NCBI RefSeq assembly: GCF_017873185.1
Contig: NZ_JAGGJX010000004.1
Span: forward strand, 124,001-188,000
Length of the DNA: 64,000 nt
Direction: 5' to 3'
Origin: Metaclostridioides mangenotii
Lineage (GTDB): Bacteria > Bacillota > Clostridia > Peptostreptococcales > Peptostreptococcaceae
The position numbers were made by a program, and so were the translations under genes. Shown here in pieces: positions 1-8,749 of the stretch (position 1 is the stretch's first letter; each line of letters starts with the position of its first letter). A model generated the notes under the pieces. That model saw only the letters and a program-made list of their open reading frames with translations. It did not search any database and was not told the DNA's origin.

Positions 1-260
1 CTTTGTTTTAATATTGTGAACTCTTCACCTTGCAGTTTTACTTCTGTACCCGCATATTTTTGGAATATAACTTGGTCCCCAACTTTCAATTCCATAACCA
101 CTTCTTTTCCTTCTACTATTCCACCAGGACCTACTTCTACTACTTCAGCAACTTGAGGTTGTTCTTTCGCAGCACCTGGTAATACTATTCCGCTTGCAGT
201 TTTTTCTTCTGCTTCTACTTTCTTAATTACTACTCTGTCAGCTAATGGTTTTATCTTCAT
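1..260 (-). CDS. groES: Co-chaperonin GroES (3' end beyond window)
   Basis: GroES caps the GroEL folding chamber in the cytoplasm. The visible 86 codons begin MKIKPLADRVVIKK and include the mobile-loop region (EEKTASGIVLPG) and the GPGG segment typical of the family. The usual length is about 94 residues, so only the last few codons are missing past the window edge, and groEL is expected next. The start is fixed by an AGGAGG-type ribosome binding site just upstream. A CIRCE operator and a good promoter lie between this gene and cls, indicating HrcA heat-shock control. Confidence 0.95.
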   Translation of the reverse strand, partial: MKIKPLADRVVIKKVEAEEKTASGIVLPGAAKEQPQVAEVVEVGPGGIVEGKEVVMELKVGDQVIFQKYAGTEVKLQGEEFTILKQ

Positions 261-313
261 TTTTACTCCTCCTATACTATGTAGAAATAAATTTTATTTT
301 ATAATCTGTCTTG

Positions 314-340
314 TTATCACTCTATCCAATAGAGTGCTAA
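314..340 (-). promoter_or_regulatory. CIRCE operator (HrcA binding site)
   Basis: The inverted repeat TTATCACTC-N9-GAGTGCTAA matches the CIRCE consensus TTAGCACTC-N9-GAGTGCTAA with one mismatch. It lies between the groES promoter and the groES start, the standard position for HrcA repression. hrcA itself is not in the window. Confidence 0.95.
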
Positions 341-348
341 TAATTATT

Positions 349-377
349 ATGATATACCAACTCTACATAATTTTCAA
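349..377 (-). promoter_or_regulatory. Sigma-A promoter of groES
   Basis: On the minus strand TTGAAA (372-377) and TATCAT (349-354) are separated by exactly 17 bases, immediately upstream of the CIRCE element. Confidence 0.75.
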
Positions 378-394
378 TACTTTTTTAGTAATTT

Positions 395-1885
395 TTATAA
401 TATCGGTGAAAATAATCTAGCCACCGATTCTTTAACTTTTCTAGTGAATCCTCTCTTATTAAAATTCTCTAAAGTAAGTTCCTCACTACACTTTAAATCA
501 TTAAAAAAATCATCTGTCATTCTCTCTATAACTTTTTTATCATAAATGAACGCATTTACCTCGAAGTTTAGCATGAAACTTCTAAGATCCATATTTGCAG
601 ATCCTGTTGATGCTATTTCGTCATCAATAATAACTACTTTAGAGTGAATAAACCCTTTGTTATACAAGAATACTTTTCCACCAGCTTCTAAAATTTCTTC
701 AAAATATGAATGTGATGCTATATTTACAATCTTATGATCTGCAATCTTTGGAAATATAATTATAACCTCGACGCCTATCAAAGCTACACTCTTTATTGCC
801 TTTAATATACTTTCATCCGGTATGAAATAAGGAGTTTCAATATAAACTCTTTTTTTCGCCTGACAAATTGCAGTAAAATAGGCGTAGTGAATATCCTCCC
901 AATCGCTATCAGGTCCACTTGCTACTACCTGTATCATGCTGTCTCCAACGTAATCCACAGTTGGAAAAAGCTTTTTAGTCTCTATAACTTCTTTTGTTGT
1001 GTAGTACCAGTCTATTATAAATGTCATTTGAAGCATATAAATAGAAATTCCTTCTATCCTTATATGAGTATCCCTCCAATAACCGAACTTCTCTTTTTTA
1101 CCTAAATACTCATCTCCAATATTTATGCCACCAGTGTACCCAATTATTCCGTCAATTACTACGATTTTTCTGTGATTTCGATAATTTAACTTACCACCTA
1201 TAATAGGAAACTTCGTAGGTAAAAACGCAGCAATCTCTATACCTACAGATCTCATTTCATTAAAGAACTTCCTATTAAACCAAAATCTCCAACACCCTAC
1301 ATCATCGTATATTATTCTTACTTTGACACCTTGCTTTGCCTTTTCAATAAGTTCATGTTTAATTACTCGACCAATTTCACTGTCTTTAATAATAAAGTAT
1401 TCTAAATGTATATGATCTTTTGCATTTCTTATGTCTTTTATTAAATGTTCAAACTTTTCATTTCCATCTATAAATACATCTACTTTATTATTCTTCGTAA
1501 ATGGAAACATACCTGTTTTTAAGAGTAAACTTATTACTCTTTTTATCGAGCTTCCATCCTCTTCCTCTGAAAGCAGCTTATTTTGCTTTATTGATTCTAT
1601 TTCTAATTCAACAACCTCTTTGATTTTTTCTAAGGTATTAAAAAGTCTTTTTTCCTTTATAGTGTTAGCTAGCTTCTGGGTTTTAAATAATTTGATCTTT
1701 CTAATATTTCTCCCAGAAACAGCGTATACTACTAACCCTATTCCAGGAAATAATATAAACATCAGAAGCCAAGACATAGTTTTAGCAGGGTCTCTATTTT
1801 CAAGCAATATTATTACCGAAATAATTGCTCCCACTAAGTACGAGATGGCTAAATAAATTAGAAATAACATTAATCCTAATCCCAT
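395..1885 (-). CDS. cls: Cardiolipin synthase
   Basis: Membrane phospholipase-D-family enzyme that condenses two phosphatidylglycerols into cardiolipin. Two hydrophobic segments fill residues about 1-60, as in the bacterial ClsA/YwnE type. Both catalytic HKD motifs are visible: HRKIVVID near residue 240 and HSKVVIID near residue 415, each followed by the usual TGG/TGSANMD pattern. The length (496 aa) is normal for the family. It is convergent with nothing and lies upstream of groES on the same strand; the separate groES promoter makes co-transcription non-essential. Confidence 0.95.
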   Translation of the reverse strand: MGLGLMLFLIYLAISYLVGAIISVIILLENRDPAKTMSWLLMFILFPGIGLVVYAVSGRNIRKIKLFKTQKLANTIKEKRLFNTLEKIKEVVELEIESIKQNKLLSEEEDGSSIKRVISLLLKTGMFPFTKNNKVDVFIDGNEKFEHLIKDIRNAKDHIHLEYFIIKDSEIGRVIKHELIEKAKQGVKVRIIYDDVGCWRFWFNRKFFNEMRSVGIEIAAFLPTKFPIIGGKLNYRNHRKIVVIDGIIGYTGGINIGDEYLGKKEKFGYWRDTHIRIEGISIYMLQMTFIIDWYYTTKEVIETKKLFPTVDYVGDSMIQVVASGPDSDWEDIHYAYFTAICQAKKRVYIETPYFIPDESILKAIKSVALIGVEVIIIFPKIADHKIVNIASHSYFEEILEAGGKVFLYNKGFIHSKVVIIDDEIASTGSANMDLRSFMLNFEVNAFIYDKKVIERMTDDFFNDLKCSEELTLENFNKRGFTRKVKESVARLFSPIL

Positions 1886-1907
1886 AAATATTACTCCTTA
1901 GTTTTGT

Positions 1908-2783
1908 TTATTTGCCAATACCAAGCTCTCTTGCATAATAGAATAAATATTGTTGTGCAAATCCCGCTAAAGAACCAAATTTATCCATAGAGTATGCTCT
2001 TATTTTAGGCAAACTAAGATCCTCTTCTAGGTAAAATTCTTGCATAACTCTCTTAACCCATACATCTACAGGGAAAGTATCGTATTTTTGCATTCCAAAT
2101 AGCGCGATGCAATCACAAACTTTTGGACCAACTCCATTAAATTTCAAAAGTTCTTTTCTACAGTTTTCTGTATCTAACTCAAAGTATCCACTTACATTGT
2201 CTTCATTTAAAAATACCAATTCTGCTGTACTCTTTATGTATTTATCTCTAAATCCAGTTGAGCATGCTCTTATTTCTTCTTTTGTCGCTTTATTTAGTTC
2301 CTCTGGAGTAGGAAAAGCGTAATATTTTTGCCCTTCGTACTCTCCTATATATTTTCCAAATTTCTCAGATAAATTCTCTATCGCTCTTTGTATCATCGGA
2401 ATTCTGTTATTTGACGAAATTATAAAGGATACAAGCATCTCCCATCCGTCTTGTCTTAATATTCTTATTCCCCATCCAAAGTCAGATGCCTTGTCTAAGT
2501 ACTCATCCATATTTTTTAAAGTATTCTTTATCTCTGTATAATCTGTTCCTAAATCGAAGTAATCATACCAAATATTATTAAAATCTTCTAAATTTGTATT
2601 GTTAAATATTGCTTTTCCTTCTTCACTTTTCACATTTAGTATTTTTCCTTTTACAACTCCAGTATACGAACCATCCTCTTGTAGCTTCCATCTAAAGCAC
2701 TGACCACATTCAAATATATGCTTGGCATCAAAATCTGTTAATCCTTCTACTATAACAGAGTTATTTTTTTCAAAAGTTTTCAT
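1908..2783 (-). CDS. ogg: 8-oxoguanine DNA glycosylase (OGG family)
   Basis: Base-excision repair enzyme removing 8-oxoguanine from DNA. An N-terminal TBP-like domain (residues about 1-110) is followed by the helix-hairpin-helix-GPD domain. The motif FNGVGPKVCDCIALFG, the upstream lysine in CRKELLKF (the position of the catalytic Schiff-base lysine) and the aspartate in FPVDVW are all visible, so it should be active. I chose the ATG at 2783 rather than 2807 because an AAAGGGGG ribosome binding site lies 7 bases before it. It ends 22 bases from the cls start, so the two may share a transcript. Confidence 0.9.
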   Translation of the reverse strand: MKTFEKNNSVIVEGLTDFDAKHIFECGQCFRWKLQEDGSYTGVVKGKILNVKSEEGKAIFNNTNLEDFNNIWYDYFDLGTDYTEIKNTLKNMDEYLDKASDFGWGIRILRQDGWEMLVSFIISSNNRIPMIQRAIENLSEKFGKYIGEYEGQKYYAFPTPEELNKATKEEIRACSTGFRDKYIKSTAELVFLNEDNVSGYFELDTENCRKELLKFNGVGPKVCDCIALFGMQKYDTFPVDVWVKRVMQEFYLEEDLSLPKIRAYSMDKFGSLAGFAQQYLFYYARELGIGK

Positions 2784-2933
2784 TATATGTTCCCCCTTTG
2801 TAAGCATTAGTAATTATTTTATCTATTTTAGTATATACACATGTTTTTACTATTTTAACACATATAATGCTATTTTAAAAATACTGTCTTCAATTGTATC
2901 GATTTGTAAGTAGATAAAACTTTATTATAGAAT

Positions 2934-3007
2934 AAAAAAAGCGCAAATGCAGTATTTTGTATACTTATAGCATCACTTAGTGATTTTTGCTATACTGCTA
3001 TTCGCAC
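2934..3007 (-). terminator. Long hairpin terminator after yeiH
   Basis: Arms GCGCAAATGCAGTA (2941-2954) and TACTGCTATTCGCAC (2993-3007) pair imperfectly. An inner stem ATCAC/GTGAT is flanked by TAGC/GCTA. On the minus strand the stem is followed by a run of seven T residues, placing it as the terminator of the 3125-4168 gene. Confidence 0.75.
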
Positions 3008-3124
3008 CTATAAATTTATCTTATCAACTTATAATGTAGGTTAATTTAATCTGTTATTTAGTACTTTATCTAAGTCTAGTCTAGCTATTATTTAACTAAT
3101 TTACTATATTAATCGTTATTTAGG

Positions 3125-4168
3125 CTAAAATAATATACCTATTAGAAGTATCGCCGAAATAACTTGAATTGTTCCAACGCCTAACCCGTACATTGATACT
3201 TCTTTCCCCTGCTTTACTAGATCCACTACGTTTACTTTTAAACCGATTGCTGCTAAGGCTGTTATTTCAAATTTATTGCTTATTGCCTTAAATCCAAGTG
3301 ACATACTTTCTGGAATAACATTTAAGGAGAACAATGCACACATTATAAAAAATCCAAATACATACCAAGGGACTTTTGCCCTAGTTTTTGATTTATTCGT
3401 TCCTTTAATATCTCCATTATCACTTGACGCTTCCTGATCTGACCTATTTTTTAGATATCCAAATAGTAAAACTACAACCACTAGCATTATTACTCTCATA
3501 ATTTTAAATATTGTAGCTAGATCTTTTACTTCTTCTCCAACAATAGCTCCACTTGCTACAACTTGCCCTATAGATTGAAGAGTTCCACCTATTAGCGCAG
3601 ATGTTCTAAGGACTTCCTGATTGTACAGAAATTTAGATAAGATAGGCAATATAAACATCAGAAAAATTCCCGTTACATTAACAATTGTTATCGCTATTCC
3701 TTTATCTTTATCGCTTGCGTTTATAACTGGTGCAGTTGATGCAATAGCCGATGAACCACACACTGCGTTACCACTTGCCATCAGATATCTAAAATTTTCT
3801 CCAAAACCAAGCTTTTTTCCTATAAACATAGCTGAAATTATCGTAATGGACATCTGTATTACTATAAATGATATCCCAGATATACCAAGTCCTAGCAAAG
3901 ATTTTATACTAAGTGTTCCACCTAACAAAACTATTGAAAAAGCAAGTAAGTTTGACTCAGAAAATTTATACCCTTTTTGAAATATCTGCTGACCTAAGAA
4001 TAAATTACCTACAAACATCCCCAAAAATATTGCAATTGATGCTGCTCCTATTTGTGGAAATAATTTAGATAATAGTATACTCAAAAAGGCAACTCCCACC
4101 GACACTATTAACCCCGGAATGATATCTTTTATATATTTTATCGACGATTCTACTGTTATTTTAGTCAT
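3125..4168 (-). CDS. yeiH: YeiH/UPF0324 family putative exporter
   Basis: Integral membrane protein of 347 residues with about ten hydrophobic segments separated by short loops, matching the YeiH (UPF0324, putative sulfate exporter) family. Recognisable landmarks are the N-terminal region with FLGMFVGNLF, the glycine-rich GNAVCGSSAIASTAPV segment near residue 135, and a C-terminal hydrophobic helix. It is divergent from a LysR-type regulator (4379-5272), the same arrangement as yeiH/yeiE in enterobacteria, so that regulator probably controls it. The substrate cannot be read from sequence; sulfonate/sulfate export is a family guess only. Confidence 0.85.
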   Translation of the reverse strand: MTKITVESSIKYIKDIIPGLIVSVGVAFLSILLSKLFPQIGAASIAIFLGMFVGNLFLGQQIFQKGYKFSESNLLAFSIVLLGGTLSIKSLLGLGISGISFIVIQMSITIISAMFIGKKLGFGENFRYLMASGNAVCGSSAIASTAPVINASDKDKGIAITIVNVTGIFLMFILPILSKFLYNQEVLRTSALIGGTLQSIGQVVASGAIVGEEVKDLATIFKIMRVIMLVVVVLLFGYLKNRSDQEASSDNGDIKGTNKSKTRAKVPWYVFGFFIMCALFSLNVIPESMSLGFKAISNKFEITALAAIGLKVNVVDLVKQGKEVSMYGLGVGTIQVISAILLIGILF

Positions 4169-4378
4169 AAATTACGTCCTCTCTTATTGATTATATTTAT
4201 AGTATATTATTTGTATAATCATAAGTAAAATAAATATATCTTATAGTAACCATTATATATTTTAATCATTATTAGAAGTGTTAAGTTTTATCTATTATTA
4301 AGTTATTGGAATTGATATATAGTATAATTAATTTAAGAAGCAAAAATATAATTTAAATAAAACTCGGAGATGAATGCA

Positions 4379-5272
4379 ATGTTAGAGGAATTAAAAACAC
4401 TTATAGCTGTCGTTGAATGTAAAAATTTTACAAAGGCAGGTGAAAATCTAAAACTTTCTCAGCCAAGTGTTAGTACACATATTAAAAACCTTGAAAACAG
4501 ATTTGGAGTCACTCTTATTGATAGATCTATAAAGCAAAAGACTATATATATTACCGAAAGTGGATATATACTTTACAATAGATCCAAAGAAATCTTAAAT
4601 CTACTCGATAAAGTTGACCATGAAATGAAAGATGTTTCAGACTCGGTAATTGGGCATGTTAAAGTTGGGGCTAGTTTTACCATTGGCGAGCATATACTTC
4701 CTAAATTTCTCACTAATTTTACCAAATCTTACCCCGATATAGATATAGAAATTTTTATTCAAAATACATCTCAAGTATCTTCTCATATAAAAAATCTAAA
4801 CTACGATGTAGGACTTGTAGAAGGTACAACTTCTTCATCACACTTTATACAAAAATATTTTTTAATGGATAAGATGATTTTGGCAATGCCATATGATAGA
4901 AATTTATCTTCAGAAAATTTTTCATTTGATAGCCTTCAAAATAAGATATGGGTTGCAAGAGAAAATGGATCTGGCACAAGAGAATACTTAAATATGTTTT
5001 TAAACAGCAATGAAATAGTACCTAAAAACATAATAATACTCGGCAGCAATTACGCGGTAAAAGAAGCTGTCAAAAATGGTCTTGGAATAACGATCATATC
5101 TAATTTAGTTACTAAATCAGATGTAAAAAACAAGACACTTTCTACAATAGAATTAGATGAAAACTTCAACAGACATCTGTCATATATAATTCCAAAAAAT
5201 ACAACATTATCTAAGTCTGTCGATGTGTTTTTAAGTGAACTATGCAATTACTGCAGTAAATTTAATAATTAA
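4379..5272 (+). CDS. LysR-type transcriptional regulator
   Basis: DNA-binding regulator with the standard N-terminal winged helix-turn-helix (residues about 1-60, FTKAGENLKLSQPSVSTHIK) and a C-terminal periplasmic-binding-protein-like effector domain. It is divergent from yeiH and probably controls it. The start at 4379 is preferred over the in-frame ATG at 4370, because the CGGAGA ribosome binding site overlaps the upstream ATG but is 8 bases from the second. Length is typical of the family. Confidence 0.92.
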   Translation: MLEELKTLIAVVECKNFTKAGENLKLSQPSVSTHIKNLENRFGVTLIDRSIKQKTIYITESGYILYNRSKEILNLLDKVDHEMKDVSDSVIGHVKVGASFTIGEHILPKFLTNFTKSYPDIDIEIFIQNTSQVSSHIKNLNYDVGLVEGTTSSSHFIQKYFLMDKMILAMPYDRNLSSENFSFDSLQNKIWVARENGSGTREYLNMFLNSNEIVPKNIIILGSNYAVKEAVKNGLGITIISNLVTKSDVKNKTLSTIELDENFNRHLSYIIPKNTTLSKSVDVFLSELCNYCSKFNN

Positions 5273-5284
5273 TGCTAAGAAAGA

Positions 5285-5314
5285 TAGGGGTTTTGATTAT
5301 TTTCAAAACCTCTA
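5285..5314. terminator. Terminator hairpin after the LysR gene
   Basis: AGGGGTTTTGA pairs with TCAAAACCTCT across a short loop. The U-tract is weak on the plus strand. It could also end a decayed reading frame on the minus strand. Confidence 0.6.
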
Positions 5315-5431
5315 TTTAATGATTACAAATTCACAATACTTTGCTTTAACTTTTTCCATATTCCCTTCACCCAAAAGTCTGGTATATAAGATGCCGCACT
5401 GCTTCCAATATTCTAGTATAAAATCTTTAAT
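5312..5431 (-). pseudogene. Possible gene remnant (39 codons) in the LysR-TraX gap
   Basis: The minus strand holds a protein-like open frame, ...DFILEYWKQCGILYTRLL... ending CEFVIIK, closed upstream by a TAA and with no start codon or ribosome binding site. The rest of the 5273-5636 gap shows nothing else I can support apart from the terminator at 5285-5314. I do not recognise the family; it may be chance. Confidence 0.25.
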
Positions 5432-5636
5432 TTACCTTCTTATATCAAGTCAACTTATAAATCAAAACTGAACATAACAATTCTGTTAGTTTATTGTTAT
5501 AGACATCGATTGAATCAAGTTTATAAATAATATAAAATTTGAATAATCAAAATAAATTTAATTCCTTTTATAAATTTATTATGGAAGCGATTTTTACCAA
5601 ACGGACTAAAATTTCAACTTATATTAGGGGGTTATA

Positions 5637-6335
5637 ATGAAAAAATTCGATTCATTTACTTTAAAAATAATAGCGATAATAACAATGCTACTAGATCATA
5701 TATATACTTATATTGGACAAAGCAGCTTAAATATCCCGATATGGTTCGGGTATCTAGGAAAGTTAGCAGCTCCAATATTCTTCTATTTAATTGTTGAAGG
5801 CTATTTTCACACAAGCAATAGACTTAAATATCTGACTAGGTTAGCTTCTTTTGGGCTGTTGATGATAGTCATAGATAAGGTGATAAATATTAATAATAAT
5901 ATATTTTTATCGCTTACTCTATCTATAATTATAATGATGTTAATAGACACAATTCGTTTTGGAAAAAGCAACAAAATTGCTGTATTTTCTGCGATTGCTT
6001 TAATAGGCTGCTCATCGATATACCTTTTTACAGAAGCATCAATTTACGGTTTAATAATGACACTTACTTTTTACTTCTGTAGAGATTATAAAATACTACT
6101 GGCTCTATGTTATATCTTATTAAGCATTTTTCCAATTTTCCCAGCACTTTCTACAAAAGATGCCTATGAGCAATTATTCTTATATGATTACCAGTGGATG
6201 ATGATCTTTGCAATAATACCTATTCTTATGTACAACGGGAAACTAGGATTAAAAAATAATTTTACTAAGTGGATGTTTTATATTTTTTATCCATTACATT
6301 TAGTTATAATTATGATGGCTTCGACCATCATATAA
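5637..6335 (+). CDS. TraX family membrane protein
   Basis: Polytopic membrane protein (232 aa, about seven to eight hydrophobic segments). The N-terminal signature TLKIIAIITMLLDHIYTYIG is typical of the TraX family, named for the F-plasmid pilin N-acetyltransferase but widespread in Firmicutes chromosomes with no known role. A strong ribosome binding site (AGGGGG) lies before the ATG. No other conjugation gene is nearby, so a conjugative function is not implied. Confidence 0.85.
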   Translation: MKKFDSFTLKIIAIITMLLDHIYTYIGQSSLNIPIWFGYLGKLAAPIFFYLIVEGYFHTSNRLKYLTRLASFGLLMIVIDKVININNNIFLSLTLSIIIMMLIDTIRFGKSNKIAVFSAIALIGCSSIYLFTEASIYGLIMTLTFYFCRDYKILLALCYILLSIFPIFPALSTKDAYEQLFLYDYQWMMIFAIIPILMYNGKLGLKNNFTKWMFYIFYPLHLVIIMMASTII

Positions 6336-6405
6336 TTCAATTATCTGGAATTTTTTTCTCCTATTATGATATATAATATATATTAATTAAAATTGAGGTA
6401 AAAAA

Positions 6406-6702
6406 ATGGGCATAAGAGTTAATGTTTTATTAAAATTACCTTCAATAAGAAATGTGGAGGTCTTGTCAGGTGAACAAACTATAAAAAATAAACTTGCCCA
6501 AGTAGCAAATGCAATAGGAGCTTCCATATCGCAAATAAGTGGTCAATACGAGCAAATATACATCTACACAAAACAAAGTAGAGATGACAGCTTAAAAGAT
6601 GCTAAAGAAAAGGCAACTCAGCAGGCAATACTTGCTGGTGCAGTTCCATAAACTATCGAACTTGTTGAAGTCGAGGAAACTCTTTTGGCTTATCACCCTT
6701 AA
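6406..6702 (+). pseudogene. Decayed hydantoinase/oxoprolinase fragment with an internal stop
   Basis: An 81-codon frame with a good ribosome binding site (GAGG) ends at a TAA (6649-6651). The same frame continues for 16 codons (TIELVEVEETLLAYHP) to a second TAA at 6700. The region VANAIGASISQISGQ and the AGAVP-stop-TIELVEVEETLLAY stretch resemble the C-terminal part of HyuA-type hydantoinase/oxoprolinase proteins (ANAIGAA...AGADP.T.E.VE.E..PLAYLPG). The N-terminal catalytic bulk is missing. I read this as a truncated gene with a nonsense mutation. An alternative is a genuine small protein of 81 aa. Confidence 0.6.
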
Positions 6703-6752
6703 AATCCTATTTAGTATCATTTTACAATACAATATTTTATTTATTCATAGTT

Positions 6753-6800
6753 AAAACCCCAAAACCAGTATATTTTTATTGTATACCAATTTTGGGGTTT
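6753..6800. terminator. Bidirectional terminator
   Basis: AAACCCCAAAA (6754-6764) pairs with TTTTGGGGTTT (6790-6800), and the inner bases CCAGTATA/TATACC extend the stem. It lies between convergent genes and is T-flanked on both strands. Confidence 0.8.
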
Positions 6801-6840
6801 ATATAAAGTCTTAAATAATATTAGTTATTATGTATCGTAT

Positions 6841-8220
6841 CTACTCTAACACGAATATATCAATATTTCTTCTACCAAATTGTCTTGCCTCTTTATTTGA
6901 ATTCATAAATACATCAACTTTTGTACCTTTGATCGCTCCACCTGTATCATTAGCTCTGAATGTCTTATCAAAGTACGGTATATATACCTTAGAGTACATA
7001 GGGATCACATTAGGATCCGTAGCTATTGTACCCCAATTTGGCTTTTCTCCACTTGCAGTTACTCTATGTCCGGAGTATGCTGAAGCATTAGAAGTATATT
7101 TTTTACCTTTTCCCATAAATTCTCCATTTGATTTAAATAAGTACCATTTGCCATCCATATATGTATGTTTCTTTACAAGATTAGAGTTATTATCGAAAAA
7201 ATAACTTTTTCCATCTATATCTTGCCATCCTTTTACAGCAATATCTTCTTTGTAATACCTGTCCCCTTTCCAGCCATTAAATTTAATAACTGGATCAATC
7301 GAAAGTCTCTCACCTAATATAACAATTTTCTCTGCTTCTACATATGTAAGCTCTTTTGCATTATTTTTAGATAGTACTATATTAGTATCGTTGTTTGAAG
7401 CTAAAGGTATACCAGTTATAGAATCTGGGAAACTGTCTCCTTTAGTAGTGTATACTACTTCTGTATTATCGAAGAATTTATTATGTATTTTTTTAGATGT
7501 ATCATATCTATCTTCACCCGCTACTCTTTCAGTATTAGCGAAATTCTTTTCTACCCAGCTACCTACTACATTTTCTCCACCGGCTACATAGACTTTATTC
7601 GGATTGAAGCTTTTAATCTTATCTATTAAGTCTGAATCGGCATCTTTTGGTGTGATAAATAGAGGAATATTTTTATTATGCGCATACGAAGATATACTGA
7701 TTGAATCAGCGAAGTTCTCTCCACTTACAATTATCAACTCATCTATGCTATCTTTATCATAAACGTAATCATTTACTATAACTGAAGTATCATAACGATC
7801 GTCGCCAGCAAATCTTTCAATTTCTAACCCGTTAGCTATAAGTTTATTCTCAACATCTAAACTGATAGATGTCTCGTCTCCTATCAATATTACTTTTTTT
7901 GTATTTAATTTTATTAATACTGATAAATTTCCACTATTTAAACATTCTTTTTCATTTAGTATGATAGGTGCCTCATATTTTTTAGATAAACCTATAGCAG
8001 ATATAGAATCTGGATACGAACCCCCATTTGCTAAAATTACAGTATCTGCTGTTGCATATGTATTTAACGCAATTTCTCTAGATGTTTCATACCTATCTTC
8101 CCCTGATATTCTTTCATAAACTATATTTTCTTCTGCATAACTTTTATTATTAAAAGAGAATATTGCTACTATAGTTAATAAAGATAAAATAAATTTTTTA
8201 TGTCTAATTATAATATTCAT
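6841..8220 (-). CDS. Cell-wall protein: three CWB2 repeats plus 3D domain
   Basis: Secreted surface protein of 459 aa. A signal peptide covers residues about 1-29. Three cell-wall-binding type 2 (CWB2) repeats follow (about 36-310), recognisable by repeated RISGEDRYETS / RFAGDDRYDTS / RVAGEDRYDTS. Next is a tryptophan/aromatic repeat like a choline-binding-type module (GWQDIDGKSYFF, DGKWYLFKSNG). The C-terminal 3D domain (about 380-459) has conserved aspartates in ANDTGGAIKG and TKVDVFM. CWB2 triplets bind the anionic wall polymer in Clostridioides relatives. The 3D domain resembles MltA/stationary-phase lytic enzymes, so a peptidoglycan-cleaving role is inferred. The start follows AAAGGAGAT. 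Confidence 0.9.
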   Translation of the reverse strand: MNIIIRHKKFILSLLTIVAIFSFNNKSYAEENIVYERISGEDRYETSREIALNTYATADTVILANGGSYPDSISAIGLSKKYEAPIILNEKECLNSGNLSVLIKLNTKKVILIGDETSISLDVENKLIANGLEIERFAGDDRYDTSVIVNDYVYDKDSIDELIIVSGENFADSISISSYAHNKNIPLFITPKDADSDLIDKIKSFNPNKVYVAGGENVVGSWVEKNFANTERVAGEDRYDTSKKIHNKFFDNTEVVYTTKGDSFPDSITGIPLASNNDTNIVLSKNNAKELTYVEAEKIVILGERLSIDPVIKFNGWKGDRYYKEDIAVKGWQDIDGKSYFFDNNSNLVKKHTYMDGKWYLFKSNGEFMGKGKKYTSNASAYSGHRVTASGEKPNWGTIATDPNVIPMYSKVYIPYFDKTFRANDTGGAIKGTKVDVFMNSNKEARQFGRRNIDIFVLE

Positions 8221-8749
8221 TGACTATCTCCTTTTTATGTCTAACTTATTACTATTTTACATTTTCTGGTAAATTACATTTTTTGAGTATATCATTAAAT
8301 CAAAAAAGTTACAAGTTGTAACTTTTTAAAATTAATAAAGATTTTTGCATTCATTATGAATTAACGAAAAGTAATAGTTATGTTTTAGCGTTTATGGCCA
8401 TTACCAAAAACTCGTTACGTTTTAAAAACACAACAAATTATTTAGTACACTATATTTGTAAATAGCAGCAATCAAAATATAATTTAAATTAAATTAATAA
8501 ACAGAGAATAGAAGGAAAATAATATGGAAAGTAATCTAAATGTCTGCAATATTTAGAAGAGAATTATAATTTATCTAATAAATCTTTTAAATTTAAATAG
8601 CCAGTGAAATTTAAATTTAAATTTCACTGGCTATTTTTTATTTTAACTAAATCATTCGAAACTAGTGTCGTTTTGTCAATACTATTTTAAAAGATAGTAA
8701 ATTATTCTCCTGATTGTTTCGTCAAAATAGATGTTATTAAACTTACCTT
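8221..8749. other. Intergenic gap with a possible ABC-permease remnant
   Basis: No intact gene is seen. On the plus strand a 10-codon frame (8524-8556, MESNLNVCNI) and, overlapping it, ATG at 8540 reading MSAIFRREL then stop are visible. The second resembles the start of ABC-2 permeases (MSAIFRREL...) and is preceded by GGAAAG at good spacing, so it may be the stub of a lost gene. It ends in the hairpin at 8596-8634. Confidence 0.3.
8596..8634 (+). terminator. Strong rho-independent terminator
   Basis: AATAGCCAGTGAAATTT pairs perfectly with AAATTTCACTGGCTATT, followed by TTTTTATTTT on the plus strand. There is no intact plus-strand gene upstream, which supports a lost gene or a small RNA here. 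Confidence 0.85.

Noticed and set aside
5235-5471. 78-codon plus-strand frame overlapping the LysR end
   Set aside because: It runs through the terminator hairpin, has no ribosome binding site and shows no domain.
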